DNA of 15,529 nucleotides from Chloroflexota bacterium. GTDB taxonomy: Bacteria > Chloroflexota > Dehalococcoidia > Plut-88900. The notes under the pieces are model-generated. The model ran no database searches. It saw only the letters and a program-made list of their open reading frames with translations, and was not told the DNA's origin. The position numbers and the translations under genes are program-made. Below are positions 14,129-15,529 of the stretch, piece after piece (the first letter of the stretch is position 1; every line of letters starts with the position of its first letter). Location of the stretch: positions 1 to 15,529 of the forward strand of contig JADFJI010000015.1 of NCBI GenBank assembly GCA_022566235.1, in the 5' to 3' direction.

Positions 14129-14799
14129 CATTTTCACTAGTAGGGTACTGCGAGCGGACCGGGATGGTAGGGATGGCCGTTACCACCAGCAGCATCTGTG
14201 TCGGTGCCAGGTGCGTATGGGTCGAGGCCGGGGTCGGGGCGGTGGCGACCCAGAATCTGACAGACCCCAGGCTGGGCAGTCTGGGCCTGGACCTTCTGAG
14301 AAAAGGATACTCCGCCGGGGCTGCTGTAGCTGAGATGGTAAAGGCCGGGGCCTACCCCGAGCATCGTCAACTAGGGGTGATCACCTGCGATGGCCATACC
14401 GCCGCCCACACGGGTGAGAAGGTCTACCAGGCCAACAACGAGTATCTGGGCGAAAACGTGGTAGCCATAGGTAACCTGCTGTCGACTGTAGAGGTGCCCG
14501 TGGCCATGGGCCGGGCCTTCGAGGAGGACCCGGGCCTTCACCTGGCGGAGAGGCTGCTGCGGGGCCTGGAGGCCGGCAAGGCTGCCGGCGGGGAGGTGGG
14601 CAAGAACGAGCACTCCGCGGGGCTAACGGTGTATGACAAACTACCCTTCGCCCTGGTGGACCTGAGAGTCGACTGGCACGACGAGCCCGCGGCCGAGCTT
14701 CGACGCCTGTGGGCTCGGTACGAGCCTGAGATGGCCGATTTCATGGACCGGGCCACACATCCCGATAAAGCCCGTGCCCACCCCACCACCCCCCGATAG
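14125..14799 (+). CDS. DUF1028 family protein
   Basis: 224 residues. The N-terminal MTFSLVGYCERTGMVGMAVTT and AGVGAVATQNLTDPRLGSLG match the DUF1028 pattern, followed by LGVITCDGHTAAHTGEK and VAIGNLLSTVEV, and a conserved C-terminal SAGLTVYDKLPFALVDLRVD. The family is about this length and has no established reaction; an Ntn-hydrolase-like fold has been suggested, with the chain processed at or near the N-terminus. There is no signal peptide. GAGG at 14112-14115 supports the ATG. It lies between an HpaB-type oxygenase and an M20 peptidase-family gene. By memory DUF1028 genes often sit next to M20 deacylases and amino-acid transport genes, so a role in amide or peptide breakdown is plausible. 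Confidence 0.92.
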   Translation: MTFSLVGYCERTGMVGMAVTTSSICVGARCVWVEAGVGAVATQNLTDPRLGSLGLDLLRKGYSAGAAVAEMVKAGAYPEHRQLGVITCDGHTAAHTGEKVYQANNEYLGENVVAIGNLLSTVEVPVAMGRAFEEDPGLHLAERLLRGLEAGKAAGGEVGKNEHSAGLTVYDKLPFALVDLRVDWHDEPAAELRRLWARYEPEMADFMDRATHPDKARAHPTTPR

Positions 14800-14816
14800 C
14801 CCATTCCTCCTCTCAT

Positions 14817-14868
14817 GTCATTCTGAGGTCTCCACTGAGCTGGTCGAAGTGTGGAGCGAAGAATCTTG
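14817..14868. repeat. Nested intergenic repeat
   Basis: A TCATTCTGAG half (14819-14828) and a GAGCGAAGAATCT half (14854-14866) resemble one widespread bacterial intergenic repeat. Between them lies TCCACTGAGCTGGTCGAAGT, a member of the TGAGCTTGTCGAAG family, which forms a TCCAC/GTGGA stem. One repeat seems to have inserted in the other. It sits in the 136-nt gap between the DUF1028 and M20 genes. Confidence 0.6.
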
Positions 14869-14935
14869 CCAAAGGGTGACGGACTTTCCGGCAAAGGAAG
14901 ATGTCTCATAACTCATATGAAATGGAGACTTGTCC

Positions 14936-15529
14936 ATGGAAGATTCTGTAAATACCAGGGTGCTCCAACAGATCAAAGAGAATGAGATAGTCGCCTTTGC
15001 CAAGGAGTTGATCAAGATACCCAGCTTCAAGACGGAGGAGACGCCCGTGGCCCATATGCTGGCGGACTTCTTTCGGCCCCGAGGCTACCAGGTGGACCTC
15101 CAGGAAGTGGAGCCGGGGCGTCTGCAAGCCATCGCTATCCTGAAGGGCACTGGCGGGGGTAAGAGCCTGATGTTCAACGGCCACACGGATATAACTACCC
15201 TGGCCCGGGGCTGGACCCGAGACCCGTGGACACCCAGCATTGAAGGGGACCGGGTCTACGGTGCCGGCAGTTTCAACATGAAGGGCGGCCTTGCAGCCAT
15301 GATTACCGCGGCTGAGGCCCTCAGGAAAAGCGGGGCCCCTCTCAAGGGGGACATCGTGGTGGCCTGCGTGGTCGGGGAGACGGCGGGGGGAGAGGGGACG
15401 GTGCACATGCTGGACCGGGGGGTAAGGACGGACATGGCCGTCGTCACCGAGCCTTTCGGCACCGATAGCGTGGCCACGGTCCACGTAGGCATAGTCCACA
15501 TGGCGATTCACACCTACGGCTACTCCCGG
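14936..15529 (+). CDS. M20 family metallopeptidase/deacylase (ArgE/DapE type), 5' part
   Basis: 198 residues are visible before the window ends in frame. The start is an ATG with GGAG at 14924-14927, 8 nt upstream. The family features are FAKELIKIPSF near the N-terminus, NGHTD with H83 and D85, a GAGSFNMKGGLAAM segment, VVGETAGGEGT and VTEPFG with E172. Canonical M20 enzymes carry Asp in DMKGG, bridging the two metals, and a Glu-Glu pair (base and metal ligand). Here the positions are Asn114 and E148-T149, so two of the usual ligands are changed. Related M20 subfamilies with NMKGG exist by memory, so this may be a natural clade with a different metal site. The substrate is not predictable. 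It follows the DUF1028 gene by 136 nt and probably works with it. The dimerisation domain and last ligand are outside the window. Confidence 0.9.
   Translation, partial: MEDSVNTRVLQQIKENEIVAFAKELIKIPSFKTEETPVAHMLADFFRPRGYQVDLQEVEPGRLQAIAILKGTGGGKSLMFNGHTDITTLARGWTRDPWTPSIEGDRVYGAGSFNMKGGLAAMITAAEALRKSGAPLKGDIVVACVVGETAGGEGTVHMLDRGVRTDMAVVTEPFGTDSVATVHVGIVHMAIHTYGYSR

Overview
The window reads as a chromosomal segment of a GC-rich, free-living bacterium, most likely a Chloroflexota lineage of the Dehalococcoidia/SAR202 kind. That placement is an inference from three things: a fakA-degV-recG run, a RecG with a long N-terminal extension, and short GTCCCGA- and TGAGC..TCGAAG-type intergenic repeats. 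No rRNA, tRNA, CRISPR array, transposase or integrase was found. Sampled lines in the housekeeping genes are about 62-63% GC by hand count.

Layout. 3-4400 (+): 3' part of fakA (fatty-acid kinase), a DegV/FakB-type fatty-acid-binding protein and recG, closely spaced. 4533-6194 (+): argS. 6195-9048: an A/T-richer islet with a small unknown protein (+), a DUF1348/NTF2-like protein (-) and a 417-residue alpha/beta hydrolase of the epoxide hydrolase/haloalkane dehalogenase type (+). It ends in a second, 74-nt copy of the end of argS. 9126-9629 (-): a gamma-carbonic-anhydrase-like protein. 9934-11753 (+): trpS overlapping an inositol-monophosphatase-family gene by one base. 11778-12425 (-): a two-domain YdbC/DUF4937-like protein. 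12613-15529 (+): an HpaB-type flavin-dependent hydroxylase, a possible 19-codon ORF, a DUF1028 protein and an M20 peptidase-family protein cut by the window end.

How the genes fit together. FakA and DegV/FakB form the kinase and carrier pair that makes acyl-phosphate for phospholipid synthesis. recG, argS and trpS are housekeeping. The right end (HpaB-like, DUF1028, M20) looks like an aromatic or amide/peptide catabolic unit, with the YdbC-like gene read divergently.

The best structural novelty is the islet behind argS. The last 66 nt of argS plus 8 nt downstream (6129-6202) recur at 8975-9048 with 70 of 74 bases identical and the reading frame and stop preserved. The 2.8 kb between the copies has different base composition and unrelated accessory genes, which is what insertion at the 3' end of argS, or recombination through that end, would leave. 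Second-tier observations are substituted metal ligands in the gamma-CA-like protein (third zinc His to Glu) and in the M20 protein (bridging Asp to Asn, second Glu of the usual EE pair to Thr), and an operator-like palindrome between the two divergent islet genes.
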